Source: JAZKDW01 sp040387375 (GTDB lineage: Bacteria; Pseudomonadota; Gammaproteobacteria; Burkholderiales; Burkholderiaceae_D). Taken from it: a DNA stretch of 48,783 nt. The DNA lies in the NCBI GenBank assembly GCA_040387375.1, contig JAZKDW010000038.1:1-48783 (forward strand). Reading direction: 5' to 3'. This document shows positions 31,603-40,863 of this stretch, piece after piece; position 1 is the stretch's first letter; every line of letters starts with the position of its first letter. The notes beneath the pieces were generated by a model, which was not told the DNA's origin, made no database searches, and saw only the letters and a program-made list of their open reading frames with translations. The translations under genes and the position numbers were made by a program.

Positions 31603-32073
31603 TTGGATGTACAAACTTTTCAGACGCTGATCGCCCGCCTCACCGCTGACATCGCCGGCGCGCCGCTCGACGCATCCCTGCAAACCCGCCTGAACGCCGA
31701 ACATGGTCCCGGCAGCGAATTGTTCGACGCCGTATTTGCGGCCTGCCAGGAAGGCATCCGGCAAGGCTGGATGTGCAGCCGGGAAGGCGGCGGCATCCGT
31801 TATGGCCGCGTGCTGAAAGCGACTGACGCGACCCACGGCTTCAGCGTCGACGTGGTCGACATGGAAGACATGGCCGGCCCGCATCATCTGCATCCGAATG
31901 GCGAAATCGACCTGATCATGCCGCTCGTGCCAGGCGCCTGCTTCGATGCCAATCCGGCGGGCTGGTGTGTGTACCCGCCCGGCAGTGCACACCGGCCGAC
32001 AGTGAGCCAGGGACGTGCGCTGGTGCTGTATCTGTTGCCGCAGGGCGCGATCGAGTTCACACCGGCGGCGTAA
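31603..32073 (+). CDS. DUF4863-family protein of the box cluster (cupin-like)
   Basis: A 156-residue protein with a C-terminal cupin-like stretch (GPHHLHPNGEIDLIMPL near 97, CVYPPGSAHRPTVSQG near 122) and possible metal-binding His and Glu residues. The family includes 4-hydroxylaminobenzoate lyase, but a copy at the head of a box operon more likely serves benzoyl-CoA metabolism in an unknown way. It starts with TTG at 31603. This is supported by GGAGA seven bases earlier and by the absence of any in-frame ATG with a ribosome site. First gene of the rightward operon. Confidence 0.8.
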   Translation: MDVQTFQTLIARLTADIAGAPLDASLQTRLNAEHGPGSELFDAVFAACQEGIRQGWMCSREGGGIRYGRVLKATDATHGFSVDVVDMEDMAGPHHLHPNGEIDLIMPLVPGACFDANPAGWCVYPPGSAHRPTVSQGRALVLYLLPQGAIEFTPAA

Positions 32074-32120
32074 GCGCCCCGGCCCGCCATTCCGGCATCA
32101 TTATTTGCAATGGACTTCAC

Positions 32121-33692
32121 ATGAGCGTTTATCTCCGCAACTTCCTCGGCAACGACTGGCAACCCGAGTCGGACCGTGCGGCCAGCCTGCTGGACCCGGT
32201 CACCGGCCTGACGATTGCCCATGCCGGCGGACCCGCCGCCAACCTGGACGCCGGTTTTGCGTTTGCCCGCTCGCACGGCGCGGCGGGGTTGCAGGCGATG
32301 AGCTATGGCCAGCGGGCCGCGATGCTGGGTGAAATCCTGAAGGTATTGCAAGCCAACCGCGACGCCTATTACGATATTTCGCTGACCAACTCGGGCACCA
32401 CCAAAGCCGACTCTGCAGTCGATATCGAAGGCGCCGGATTTACGCTCGGTTATTACGCCAGGATCGGCGCTGCGCTGGGCGACGCCAGGACGCTGCTGGA
32501 CGGCAGCGCGGCGATCCTGTCGAAAGACCAGTTGTTCCAGTCGCAGCACATCCTGTCGCCGATCCGCGGTATTGCGCTGTTCATCAATGCCTTCAATTTC
32601 CCTGCCTGGGGCCTGTGGGAAAAAGCCGCGCCGGCGCTGCTGTCGGGTGTGCCCGTGATCGTCAAGCCGGCCACCGCGACCGCATGGCTGACCCATCGCA
32701 TGGTGGCCGACGTGATCGCCGCCGGCATCCTGCCGCCAGGCGCGCTGTCGATCCTATGCGGCAGTTCCGCCGGGCTGATGGACGTTTTGCAGCCATTCGA
32801 CGTGGTGTCGTTCACCGGCTCGGCCGATACCGCCGCCCTCATCCGTTCACATCCGGCCGTCACCCGCCATTCGGTGCGCGCCAACATCGAGGCCGACAGC
32901 CTGAATTCGTCGATACTCGGCCTCGATGCGGCGCCAGGCACCGCCGCCTTCGACCTCTACGTCAGCGAACTGGTGCGTGAAATGACCACCAAGAGCGGAC
33001 AGCGCTGCACCGCGATCCGCCGCGCGCTGGTGCCAGCCAACTATTTCGATGCGGTGGCCGAAGCAGTCAGCGCGAAGCTGGCCAACGTCAGCGTCGGCAA
33101 TCCGCGCAACGCCGACGTCCGCATGGGTTCGCTGGTCAGCCGCGAGCAGTTCGACAGCGTGCAGGCAGGCATCGCCAGACTGGCCGCCGAAGCGAGTGTG
33201 CTGCATGACGGCCGCCAGCGCGAACTGGTCGATGCCGACCCTGCGATCGCCGCCTGCGCCGCACCCACGCTGCTTGGCATACGCGACGCCGACCAGGCCT
33301 CGCTGGTGCATGACCATGAAGTGTTCGGCCCGGTCTCGACCCTGCTTGGTTATCGTGACGGCGCGCATGCGGCCGCGCTGGCGCAGCGCGGACTCGGTTC
33401 GCTGGTGGCTTCGGTCTTCAGCGCCGACCACACGTGGATGGCGCAGCTCGGCCGTGAACTCGCCGGCTCGCATGGACGGGTGCACATGATCAGTCCCGAT
33501 GTCGGCAAGACGCAGACCGGCCATGGCAATGTAATGCCGGCGTCCATCCATGGCGGCCCCGGCCGCGCCGGCGGCGGCGAAGAACTCGGCGGCCTGCGCG
33601 CGCTCGGCTTTTATCACCGCCGCACGGCATTGCAGGCTTCGTCGGCCACGCTGGAACAACTGGCGTCTGCCAGCACGAGTCTGAATCTTTAA
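32121..33692 (+). CDS. boxD: 3,4-dehydroadipyl-CoA semialdehyde dehydrogenase BoxD
   Basis: A 523-residue aldehyde dehydrogenase of the PaaZ/BoxD group. It oxidises the BoxC product to 3,4-dehydroadipyl-CoA, normally with NADP+. Visible are the substrate-end segment NAFNFPAWGLWEKAAPALLSG (about 154), cofactor loop FTGSADTAALIR (about 232), Glu-containing NIEADSLNSSILG (about 255) and catalytic Cys in SGQRCTAIRRALVP (about 293). The start at 32121 (MSVYLRNFLGNDW) is the conserved one. It has only a weak ribosome site and lies 48 bp after the DUF4863 gene. Confidence 0.93.
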   Translation: MSVYLRNFLGNDWQPESDRAASLLDPVTGLTIAHAGGPAANLDAGFAFARSHGAAGLQAMSYGQRAAMLGEILKVLQANRDAYYDISLTNSGTTKADSAVDIEGAGFTLGYYARIGAALGDARTLLDGSAAILSKDQLFQSQHILSPIRGIALFINAFNFPAWGLWEKAAPALLSGVPVIVKPATATAWLTHRMVADVIAAGILPPGALSILCGSSAGLMDVLQPFDVVSFTGSADTAALIRSHPAVTRHSVRANIEADSLNSSILGLDAAPGTAAFDLYVSELVREMTTKSGQRCTAIRRALVPANYFDAVAEAVSAKLANVSVGNPRNADVRMGSLVSREQFDSVQAGIARLAAEASVLHDGRQRELVDADPAIAACAAPTLLGIRDADQASLVHDHEVFGPVSTLLGYRDGAHAAALAQRGLGSLVASVFSADHTWMAQLGRELAGSHGRVHMISPDVGKTQTGHGNVMPASIHGGPGRAGGGEELGGLRALGFYHRRTALQASSATLEQLASASTSLNL

Positions 33693-33740
33693 GAATAAAC
33701 AGCCGGTCCAGGCAACCGGATACGGATCGAGGAGACATTG

Positions 33741-35306
33741 ATGGATCACCTGACCAGGCGCCTGCCTGAACATTTCAATTTTGCGCAGCATCTGCTGGAG
33801 CTCAATCACAGCCGGCCGGACAAGCTGGCGTATATCGACGACACGCAGCAGATCACGTATGGCGAACTGGCATCGCGCGTGCGGCGTGTCGCCGCCGGTT
33901 TGCTGGCGCTCGGACTGCGGCGCGAAGAACGTGTATTGCTGGTCATGCTCGATACCGTCGACATGCCGGTTGCGCTGCTCGGCGCGCTGCTGGCCGGACT
34001 GGTGCCGGTGCCGGTCAACACACTGCTGCCGGCCGACGATTATGCTTACATGCTTGGCCACAGCGAGGCAAAAGTGGCCATCGTTTCAGATGCCTTGTGC
34101 GCCGTGGTCCGGCAGGCGGTCGCCATTTCCGGCCTGCAACCGCAGTTGATCGTCGCCGGCAGCATGGCGGATGCGCCGCCCGATGCGCTGCCGTTTTCAT
34201 CGCTGCTGGCGGCTTCCCCGATTGCCGTGGACGCGTACGCGCGCACCCATGCCGACCAGTTTGCCTTCTGGCTGTATTCGTCGGGTTCGACCGGCCGTCC
34301 GAAAGGAACCGTGCACTCGCACGCCAATCTGTTCTGGACCGCCGAGTTATATGGCAAGCCGGTGCTCGGCGTGCGGGAAGACGATATCGTTTTTTCCGCC
34401 GCCAAACTGTTCTTCGCCTACGGACTGGGCAACGCGCTGACCTTTCCGCTGAGCGCCGGCGCCACCACCATCCTGATGGCGGAAAGGCCGACGCCGAGAG
34501 CGGTGTTCGAGCGCCTGGTCACGCACAAGCCTACTGTTTTTTGCGGTGTGCCCACCCTGTATGTCGGCATGCTGGCGTCGCCGGACCTGCCGGCGAAAGC
34601 GGCGACCGCCCTGCGCATCTGCGCCTCCGCCGGCGAAGCCTTGCCGCGCGAACTGGGCGAACGTTTTAATGCCCACTTCGGCTGCCACATCCTGGACGGG
34701 ATCGGCTCCACCGAGATGCTGCATATTTTCCTGTCCAACCACGAGGGCGACATCCGCTACGGCACCACCGGCAAACCGGTGGCCGGATACGAGGTTGAAC
34801 TGCGCGACGAACGCGGCGCCGCCGTGCCGCCCGGCGAGATCGGCGACCTGTACATCCGCGGGCCGAGCGCGGCACTGCTGTACTGGACCAACCGCGAAAA
34901 AACCCGCGGCACCTTCCAGGGCGACTGGGTCAAGAGCGGCGACAAATACCTGGTTGATGCCGATGGCTACTACTGTTATGCCGGGCGCAGCGACGACATG
35001 CTCAAAGTCAGCGGCCAGTACGTGTCGCCGATCGAAGTCGAGGCGGTGCTGATGGGACATCCGGCCGTGCTGGAATGCGCTGTCGTCGGCCAGCCCGATG
35101 AAGGCGGCCTGGTGAAGACGATCGCCTACGTGGTGTTGAAACAGGGCCAGACAGCCGGCGCCGCGCTGGAGACAGACCTGAAGGCCTTCGTCAAGACCCG
35201 CCTGGCGCCGCACAAATATCCGCGCGGCGTCGAATTCATCAGCGAGCTGCCGAAGACGGCAACCGGCAAGATCCAGCGCTTCAAGCTGCGCGCGCTAAAG
35301 ACCTGA
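33741..35306 (+). CDS. bclA: Benzoate-CoA ligase
   Basis: A 521-residue AMP-forming ligase activating benzoate to benzoyl-CoA, the entry step of the box pathway. All ANL motifs are intact: WLYSSGSTGRPKGTVHSH (about 175), ILDGIGSTEMLHIF (about 317), WVKSGDKY (about 393), GRSDDMLKVSGQYVSPIEVE (about 413) and the catalytic Lys in LPKTATGKIQRFKLR near the end. The ATG at 33741 follows GAGGAGACATTG. The same frame's TTG at 33738 is less likely. Its place between boxD and the transporter supports benzoate over other aryl acids, though related acids may also be used. Confidence 0.93.
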   Translation: MDHLTRRLPEHFNFAQHLLELNHSRPDKLAYIDDTQQITYGELASRVRRVAAGLLALGLRREERVLLVMLDTVDMPVALLGALLAGLVPVPVNTLLPADDYAYMLGHSEAKVAIVSDALCAVVRQAVAISGLQPQLIVAGSMADAPPDALPFSSLLAASPIAVDAYARTHADQFAFWLYSSGSTGRPKGTVHSHANLFWTAELYGKPVLGVREDDIVFSAAKLFFAYGLGNALTFPLSAGATTILMAERPTPRAVFERLVTHKPTVFCGVPTLYVGMLASPDLPAKAATALRICASAGEALPRELGERFNAHFGCHILDGIGSTEMLHIFLSNHEGDIRYGTTGKPVAGYEVELRDERGAAVPPGEIGDLYIRGPSAALLYWTNREKTRGTFQGDWVKSGDKYLVDADGYYCYAGRSDDMLKVSGQYVSPIEVEAVLMGHPAVLECAVVGQPDEGGLVKTIAYVVLKQGQTAGAALETDLKAFVKTRLAPHKYPRGVEFISELPKTATGKIQRFKLRALKT

Positions 35307-35312
35307 CACGAC

Positions 35313-36107
35313 ATGACTCACGACACCATCCGCTTTGCGCAGATCGACTGGGACCAGCGCCGCATCAGCCTCGAATACCAATGGGTAGGCGCCGAGACCT
35401 CGGACCATCCTGTGCTGGTGTTCCTGCATGAAGGCCTGGGTTCGCTGGCAATGTGGAAAAATTTTCCGGACCAGTTCTGCCGCGAGAACGGATTACGCGG
35501 CCTGGTGTTTTCGCGTTATGGTTACGGGCAGTCGACAGCACGGCCGGCGGCCGAACGCTGGGGCGTCGATTTCATGCACCGGCAGGCGCATGAAATGCTG
35601 CCGCTGTTTTTCGCCAGCGTCGGGGTGGAACAGCCATGGCTGTTCGGTCACAGCGATGGCGGCTCGATCGCGCTGCTGTACGCGGCGCGTTTTGCCGGCC
35701 AGCTGAGCGGCATCGTGGTCGTCGCGCCGCACATCATGGTCGAGGATGTCAGCATCGCCAGCATCCGTGCCGCACGCGAGGCCTACCTGACACCGGGCCT
35801 GCGCGACCGGCTGTCGCGATATCATGCCGACGTCGATTCGGCATTCTTCGGCTGGAACGACATCTGGCTCGACCCCGATTTCAGGGCCTGGAACATTGAA
35901 GCGGAACTGCCTGCGATCACCTGCCCGGTGCTGGCCGTGCAGGGCGAAGATGACGAATACGGCAGCTTGCGCCAGGTACTCGGCATACAGGAAAAAATTC
36001 CCCTCGCGCGTGTAGTCGTGTTGCCGCAATGCGGCCACTCGCCGCACCGCGATCAACCAGAAGCACTCAGTTCAGAAGTGGCTCATTTCATTATCAACAA
36101 GCGTTAA
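35313..36107 (+). CDS. Alpha/beta hydrolase of the box operon
   Basis: A 264-residue serine hydrolase. The nucleophile elbow GHSDGGS (about 109-115), acid region VQGEDDEYG (about 210) and final histidine in CGHSPHRDQP (about 240) give a complete triad. It starts six bases after bclA stops, so it is tightly coupled. Similar hydrolases accompany many box clusters and are annotated as enol-lactone hydrolases or thioesterases. A role in rescuing CoA from benzoyl-CoA or hydrolysing a side lactone is plausible but unproven. Confidence 0.87.
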   Translation: MTHDTIRFAQIDWDQRRISLEYQWVGAETSDHPVLVFLHEGLGSLAMWKNFPDQFCRENGLRGLVFSRYGYGQSTARPAAERWGVDFMHRQAHEMLPLFFASVGVEQPWLFGHSDGGSIALLYAARFAGQLSGIVVVAPHIMVEDVSIASIRAAREAYLTPGLRDRLSRYHADVDSAFFGWNDIWLDPDFRAWNIEAELPAITCPVLAVQGEDDEYGSLRQVLGIQEKIPLARVVVLPQCGHSPHRDQPEALSSEVAHFIINKR

Positions 36108-36132
36108 AAAAACGACAACACAAGGAGACGAC

Positions 36133-37299
36133 ATGCATTTCCATTTCAAACCCACCCAACTCGCCCTCGCAGCCGCACTCTCGTTCGGCGCTCATGCGCA
36201 TGCGCAAAACGCGCCGATCAAGGTCGGCCTGATGCTGCCGGCGACCGGCACCTTCGCCAACCTCGGCGCCATGATCGAGAATGGATTTAAACTGTATGTT
36301 GCGGAAAAAGGCGGCAAGCTGGCCGGACGCGACATCGTCTACTTCAAGGTCGACGATGAGTCGGATCCGTCCAAGGCCGTGGACAATGTCAACAAGCTGA
36401 TCAAGCGCGACCAGGTCGATGTGCTGGTCGGCACCGTGCATTCGGGCGTCGCGCTCGGCATGGCCAAGGTCGCCAAGGAAACCAACACGCTGCTGATCGT
36501 GGCGAACGCGGGCGCCGATGCGATCACCGGACCGATGTGCGCGAAGAATATTTTCCGCAGCTCGTTCAGCAACTGGCAGCCGGCCTTCGCGATGGGCAAG
36601 GTCGCCGCCGAGCGCGGCCACAAGAAGGTCATGACGATCACCTGGAATTACGCGGCGGGCGCCGAGTCGGCCAAAGGCTTCACGGAAGGATTCGAGAAAG
36701 GCGGCGGCAAGGTCACCGACAACCTGACGCTACCGTTTCCGAACGTTGAATTCCAGGCCCTGCTGACCCAGATCGCGTCGCAGAAGCCGGATGCCGTGTA
36801 TGCATTTTTCGCTGGTGGCGGCGCGGTCAAGTTCGTCAAGGATTATGCGGCGGCGGGCCTGAACAAAACGATCCCGCTGTATGGCGCCGGCTTCCTGACC
36901 GACGGCACGCTGGAAGCGCAGGGGCAATCGGCGCAGAACATGCTGACCACGCTGCACTACGCGGACAATCTCAATACGCCGCGTGACAACCAGTTCCGCC
37001 TCAACTTCGCAAAGACACACAAGGTCAATGCCGATGTCTACGCGGTGCAGGGCTACGATGCCGCACAAATGCTGGAAGCGGGGTTGAAGGCGGCCGGCGG
37101 TGATATCAAGAACATGGACAAGGTCTCGGCCGGCATCGCCAAAGCGGAAATCGACAGCCCGCGCGGCAAGTTCAAACTCTCGGCTTCGCACAATCCGATC
37201 CAGGATATCTACCTGCGCCAGGTGAAGGGCAACAATAACGAACGCACCGGCATCGCAATCAAGGCGCTGGCCGATCCAGCGCGCGGCTGCAAGATGTAA
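36133..37299 (+). CDS. Periplasmic binding protein of an HAAT ABC transporter, probable benzoate receptor
   Basis: A 388-residue type-1 periplasmic binding protein. The signal peptide ends HAHAQ (about residue 25), and the mature protein begins APIKVGLMLPATGTFANLGAMIENG. DDESDPSKAVDNVNKLIKRDQVDVLVGTVHSG and CAKNIFRSSFSNWQPAFAMG (about 137) are typical of receptors for aromatic acids next to benzoyl-CoA genes. AAGGAGACGAC precedes the ATG. Followed by two permeases and two ATPases, giving a complete importer within the box operon. Confidence 0.92.
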   Translation: MHFHFKPTQLALAAALSFGAHAHAQNAPIKVGLMLPATGTFANLGAMIENGFKLYVAEKGGKLAGRDIVYFKVDDESDPSKAVDNVNKLIKRDQVDVLVGTVHSGVALGMAKVAKETNTLLIVANAGADAITGPMCAKNIFRSSFSNWQPAFAMGKVAAERGHKKVMTITWNYAAGAESAKGFTEGFEKGGGKVTDNLTLPFPNVEFQALLTQIASQKPDAVYAFFAGGGAVKFVKDYAAAGLNKTIPLYGAGFLTDGTLEAQGQSAQNMLTTLHYADNLNTPRDNQFRLNFAKTHKVNADVYAVQGYDAAQMLEAGLKAAGGDIKNMDKVSAGIAKAEIDSPRGKFKLSASHNPIQDIYLRQVKGNNNERTGIAIKALADPARGCKM

Positions 37300-37394
37300 T
37301 TCCCGGCAGCAGATCAACAGGCCGTGGCGCATGGTAAAAAATGCGCTGCGGCCTGGCCGCTTTTTTCACTGTTCTCCCGTCATCCGGAATTCCG

Positions 37395-38267
37395 ATGGAT
37401 ATCACCACTTTTCTTGTCCAGTGCCTGAACGCCGTGCAATACGGCCTGCTGCTTTTCCTGGTCGCCAGCGGCCTGACGCTGATCTTCGGCATCATGAACG
37501 TCATCAATCTCGCGCACGGCAGTTTCTACATGATCGGCGCCTACATGGCGTTCGCGCTGGCGCCACTGTTCGGCGGCCAGTTCATCCTGCAATTGCTGGC
37601 TGGCGTGCTGCTGGCGGGGATCATCGGCTTTGTCCTGGAATGGCTATTTTTCAGTTACCTGTACCAGCGCAATCACTTGCAGCAGGTGCTGATGACGTAC
37701 TCACTGATCCTGGTATTCGAAGAAATGCGCAGCCTGCTGATCGGCAACGAGGTACATGGCGTCACCAAACCCGAATGGCTGTCCGGCGGCATTTCGCTGG
37801 GCGGACTGATGACGTATCCGGTCTATAACCTGTTTGCATCGGCTGCCTGCATTGTCGTTGCGATCGGCTTGTACCTGGTGGTGAACCGCACCCGCCTCGG
37901 CATGATGATCCGGGCCGGCGCCAGCAACCGCGACATGGTGCGCGGACTGGGCATCAACATCCGGCTGCTGTACCGCATCGTGTTCGCGGCCGGCGTGGCG
38001 CTGGCGGCGCTGGCCGGCATGATCGCGGCGCCGATCTCGTCGGTATATCCGGGCATGGGCAACAGCATTCTGATCATCTGCTTTGTGGTGGTCGTGATCG
38101 GCGGCATCGGCTCGATCTCCGGCGCGCTGATCGCGTCATTGCTGGTCGGTTTTGTCGATACCTTCGGCAAGCTGTTTTTCGCCCAGCTGAGCGGCATGAG
38201 CGTCTATCTGCTAATGGCCGTGATATTGGTCTGGCGTCCTGAAGGCCTGAAAAGCAAAGGTTATTGA
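37395..38267 (+). CDS. ABC transporter permease, LivH type (box operon)
   Basis: A 290-residue membrane protein beginning MDITTFLVQCLNAVQYGLLLFLVASG, with the LivH motif GIMNVINLAHGSFYMIGAYM (about 34-53) and GGIGSISGALIASLLVG near the end. I use the ATG at 37395, because an upstream in-frame start at 37341 would add a non-conserved stretch. Partner of the LivM permease that begins two bases after its stop. Confidence 0.92.
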   Translation: MDITTFLVQCLNAVQYGLLLFLVASGLTLIFGIMNVINLAHGSFYMIGAYMAFALAPLFGGQFILQLLAGVLLAGIIGFVLEWLFFSYLYQRNHLQQVLMTYSLILVFEEMRSLLIGNEVHGVTKPEWLSGGISLGGLMTYPVYNLFASAACIVVAIGLYLVVNRTRLGMMIRAGASNRDMVRGLGINIRLLYRIVFAAGVALAALAGMIAAPISSVYPGMGNSILIICFVVVVIGGIGSISGALIASLLVGFVDTFGKLFFAQLSGMSVYLLMAVILVWRPEGLKSKGY

Positions 38268-38269
38268 GC

Positions 38270-39304
38270 ATGATCATTACACGCCTCGCCGGCGCCGCCA
38301 GCCGGCCGTCGGGCAACGGGCAGCAGCAATGGCTGCTGCCATCGGTCATCGCGCTGGCGCTGGCCGTGTTGCCGATGTTCCTGTCGTCCTATCTGCAGGA
38401 CCTGGTCCTGACCATCGTCATATATGCGGTCTTCGCGTTGAGCCTTGAACTGCTGGTCGGCACCACCGGCCTCATCAGTCTCGGCCATGCCGCATTTCTG
38501 GGCATCGCCGCCTACGTCACGGTGCGCGTCTCGCCGGAATTCGAGTCGGCCTCGATCGCCTGGCTGTTGCCGCTGGCGATGCTCGGCGCCGGCGCTTACG
38601 CGCTGTTCGTCGGCGCGCTCAGCCTGCGCACCAAAGGCGTGTACTTCATCATGGTGACGCTGGCCTTTGCGCAGATGGCGTATTTCGTGTTCCACGACAC
38701 GCCGGTCGGCGGCGGCAGCGACGGCATCTTCCTCAACAACCGGCCTATACTGGCGATCGGCGGCGCCACCCTGCTCGATCTGCAGAAATCGTCGCATCTC
38801 TATTTCTTCGCGCTGGCCAGCCTGGTCTTCACCTACGTGCTGCTGACGCTGATATTGCGCTCGCGCTTCGGCCACGCGCTGGCCGGCATACACGCCAACG
38901 AACAGCGCATGAAGGCAGCGGGTTTCAACACCTATTTCTACAAGCTGGCCGCATTCGCGATCGCGGCCATGCTGGCTGGCATCGCCGGCTTCCTGCTCGC
39001 TTCCAAGAATGGCGGCGTCAATCCGGAGTTGTTGTCATGGCACGAGTCGGGTGCGGTGCTGCTGATGATTATCCTGGGCGGACTGGGCAGCTTGCGCGGC
39101 GCGGTGATCGGCGCCGCCGCCTTCATTTTGCTGAAGGAGTTTTATTCGTCAGCAGCGATTTTCGGCGCGCTCGCCGAACGCTGGCAACTGACGCTTGGAC
39201 TGACGATGATATTTTTCGTCGCGCTGCTGCCGGATGGCCTGATCGGGCTGAGCCGGCGCTGGAGACGGCCGGCCGCCAGAAAAGGAGCTGACCATGCCGC
39301 ATGA
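38270..39304 (+). CDS. ABC transporter permease, LivM type (box operon)
   Basis: A 344-residue permease with LELLVGTTGLISLGHAAFLGIAAYVTVR (about 60-88) and the C-terminal LGGLGSLRGAVIGAAAF loop. The ATG at 38270 is preceded by AAAGG at about nine bases. A TTG overlapping the upstream stop (38264) is an alternative start. It overlaps the next ATPase gene by 11 bp. Confidence 0.92.
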   Translation: MIITRLAGAASRPSGNGQQQWLLPSVIALALAVLPMFLSSYLQDLVLTIVIYAVFALSLELLVGTTGLISLGHAAFLGIAAYVTVRVSPEFESASIAWLLPLAMLGAGAYALFVGALSLRTKGVYFIMVTLAFAQMAYFVFHDTPVGGGSDGIFLNNRPILAIGGATLLDLQKSSHLYFFALASLVFTYVLLTLILRSRFGHALAGIHANEQRMKAAGFNTYFYKLAAFAIAAMLAGIAGFLLASKNGGVNPELLSWHESGAVLLMIILGGLGSLRGAVIGAAAFILLKEFYSSAAIFGALAERWQLTLGLTMIFFVALLPDGLIGLSRRWRRPAARKGADHAA

Positions 39305-40064
39305 GACCACGACGACGCCGCTGCTGCAGGCAAGCGGACTGACACGCCGCTTCGGCGGTCTCACCGCCGTCAACCAGGTCACGATCGATCTGCACATCGG
39401 TGAGCTGCATGCGGTGATCGGCACCAACGGCGCCGGCAAATCGACCCTGATCAACATGTTGTCGGGCGAGATTGCGCCATCGGATGGTGCGATCCGGCTG
39501 GAAGGAACCGATGTCGCCAGATGGCCGCAGGCGCGGCGCGCGCGTGCAGGCATCGGCCGCAGTTATCAGCGCACCACGATTTTCCCGGGTTTTACCGTGT
39601 TTGAAAATTGCCGCCTGACGGCCCAGGCCGCCGCGCAAAAACCATGGACACTGTGGCAGCCGGCAGGCGCCTGCAGCCATAGCGTCACGATCGCACATCA
39701 GGTGCTTGAAGTCGCCGGCCTGGGCGACGCCGCCGGCAGCATCGCCGGCAGCATGAGCCATGGCCAGAAGCGGCAACTGGAAATCGCGATGTGCCTGGCG
39801 ACCCGCCCGCGCGTGCTGTTGCTGGACGAGCCGCTGGCGGGCATGGGTGCGGAGGAAAGCGAACGCATGCTGTCGCTGCTCGAGCGCATCAAGCAAGATC
39901 ATGCCGTGCTGCTGGTGGAGCATGACATGGATGCGGTGTTCCGCGTGGCCGACAAGATCACGGTGATGGTCAACGGTGAAGTGATCGCCAGCGACAGTCC
40001 GGAAAACATACGCAGCAATCATGACGTGCAGGTGGCCTACCTGGGCGAATTACATTCAACATGA
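39294..40064 (+). CDS. ABC transporter ATP-binding protein, LivG type (box operon)
   Basis: A 256-residue ATPase. Walker A GTNGAGKS (about 42-49), weak signature MSHGQKRQLEIAM (about 157), Walker B VLLLDEPLAGM (about 178) and H-loop LLVEHDMD are visible. AAAGGAG lies at 39281-39287, inside the permease gene, and the two frames overlap. Works with the LivF protein downstream. Confidence 0.93.
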   Translation: MPHETTTTPLLQASGLTRRFGGLTAVNQVTIDLHIGELHAVIGTNGAGKSTLINMLSGEIAPSDGAIRLEGTDVARWPQARRARAGIGRSYQRTTIFPGFTVFENCRLTAQAAAQKPWTLWQPAGACSHSVTIAHQVLEVAGLGDAAGSIAGSMSHGQKRQLEIAMCLATRPRVLLLDEPLAGMGAEESERMLSLLERIKQDHAVLLVEHDMDAVFRVADKITVMVNGEVIASDSPENIRSNHDVQVAYLGELHST

Positions 40065-40072
40065 GATGAACG

Positions 40073-40774
40073 ATGCTCGAGCTCAAGGCAGTTAATACCT
40101 ATTACGGCGACAGCCACATCCTGGAGGACGTTGACCTCAATATCCCGGCCGGCAAGGCGCTCGGCCTGCTGGGCCGCAATGGCATGGGTAAAACCACCCT
40201 GATCCGTTCGGTGATGGGTTATGTGCCGGTAACATCGGGACGCATATTCTGGAAAGGCGATGAGGTCACCGGCCTGCCGCCCGAACGCATGGCGCGTCTC
40301 GGCATAGGGTATGTGCCGGAAGGCCGCGGCATTTTCCCCAACCTGTCGGTGCGCGAGAACCTGATCATGAGCGCACGCAGCGGCATCGATGGACGCAATG
40401 ACTGGAATTATGAACGCATCCTGGAGACTTTCCCGCGCCTGAAGGAACGGCTCGGCCATGGCGGCATGCAGCTGTCCGGCGGCGAGCAGCAGATGGTGGC
40501 GATCGGACGCGCGCTGATGACCAATCCCGAGCTGATCATCCTGGATGAAGCGACCGAAGGCCTGGCGCCGCTGGTGGTGCAGGAGATCTGGCGTGTAGTC
40601 AGCCAGATCTGCGAAACAGGAATCAGCGCCTTGATGGTCGACCGCAATTTCAGGGCCGTGCTGGCGCATACCGACCAGGCGGTGGTGCTGGAAAAGGGAC
40701 ACATCGTGGTGGCGGGAGAATCGGCTGCATTGCTGGAGTCGCCACAAGCATTGATGCAATATCTCGGGGTGTGA
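40073..40774 (+). CDS. ABC transporter ATP-binding protein, LivF type (box operon)
   Basis: A 233-residue ATPase of normal LivF length. Walker A GRNGMGKT (about 36-43), signature LSGGEQQM (about 139) and Walker B LIILDEATEG (about 160) are present. The H-loop position reads LMVDRN, with no histidine, in keeping with LivF proteins. Nine bases separate it from the LivG gene. Last gene of the rightward box operon, followed by a 13-bp-stem hairpin. Confidence 0.93.
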   Translation: MLELKAVNTYYGDSHILEDVDLNIPAGKALGLLGRNGMGKTTLIRSVMGYVPVTSGRIFWKGDEVTGLPPERMARLGIGYVPEGRGIFPNLSVRENLIMSARSGIDGRNDWNYERILETFPRLKERLGHGGMQLSGGEQQMVAIGRALMTNPELIILDEATEGLAPLVVQEIWRVVSQICETGISALMVDRNFRAVLAHTDQAVVLEKGHIVVAGESAALLESPQALMQYLGV

Positions 40775-40779
40775 GCTGT

Positions 40780-40810
40780 CGGCATACCCGGCCGGCAGCC
40801 GGGCATGCCG
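40780..40810. terminator. Hairpin between the box operon and the convergent acyl-CoA dehydrogenase
   Basis: A 13-bp stem (40780-40792 with 40798-40810, one G-U pair) with a 5-base loop, six bases after the LivF-type gene's stop and between converging genes. It could stop transcription from either side. No T-run is present on either strand. Confidence 0.55.
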
Positions 40811-40863
40811 GCAAAACTCACGTTCTCGCCGAAGGCACTAATCAAGTCGAAATCAAATGAACT

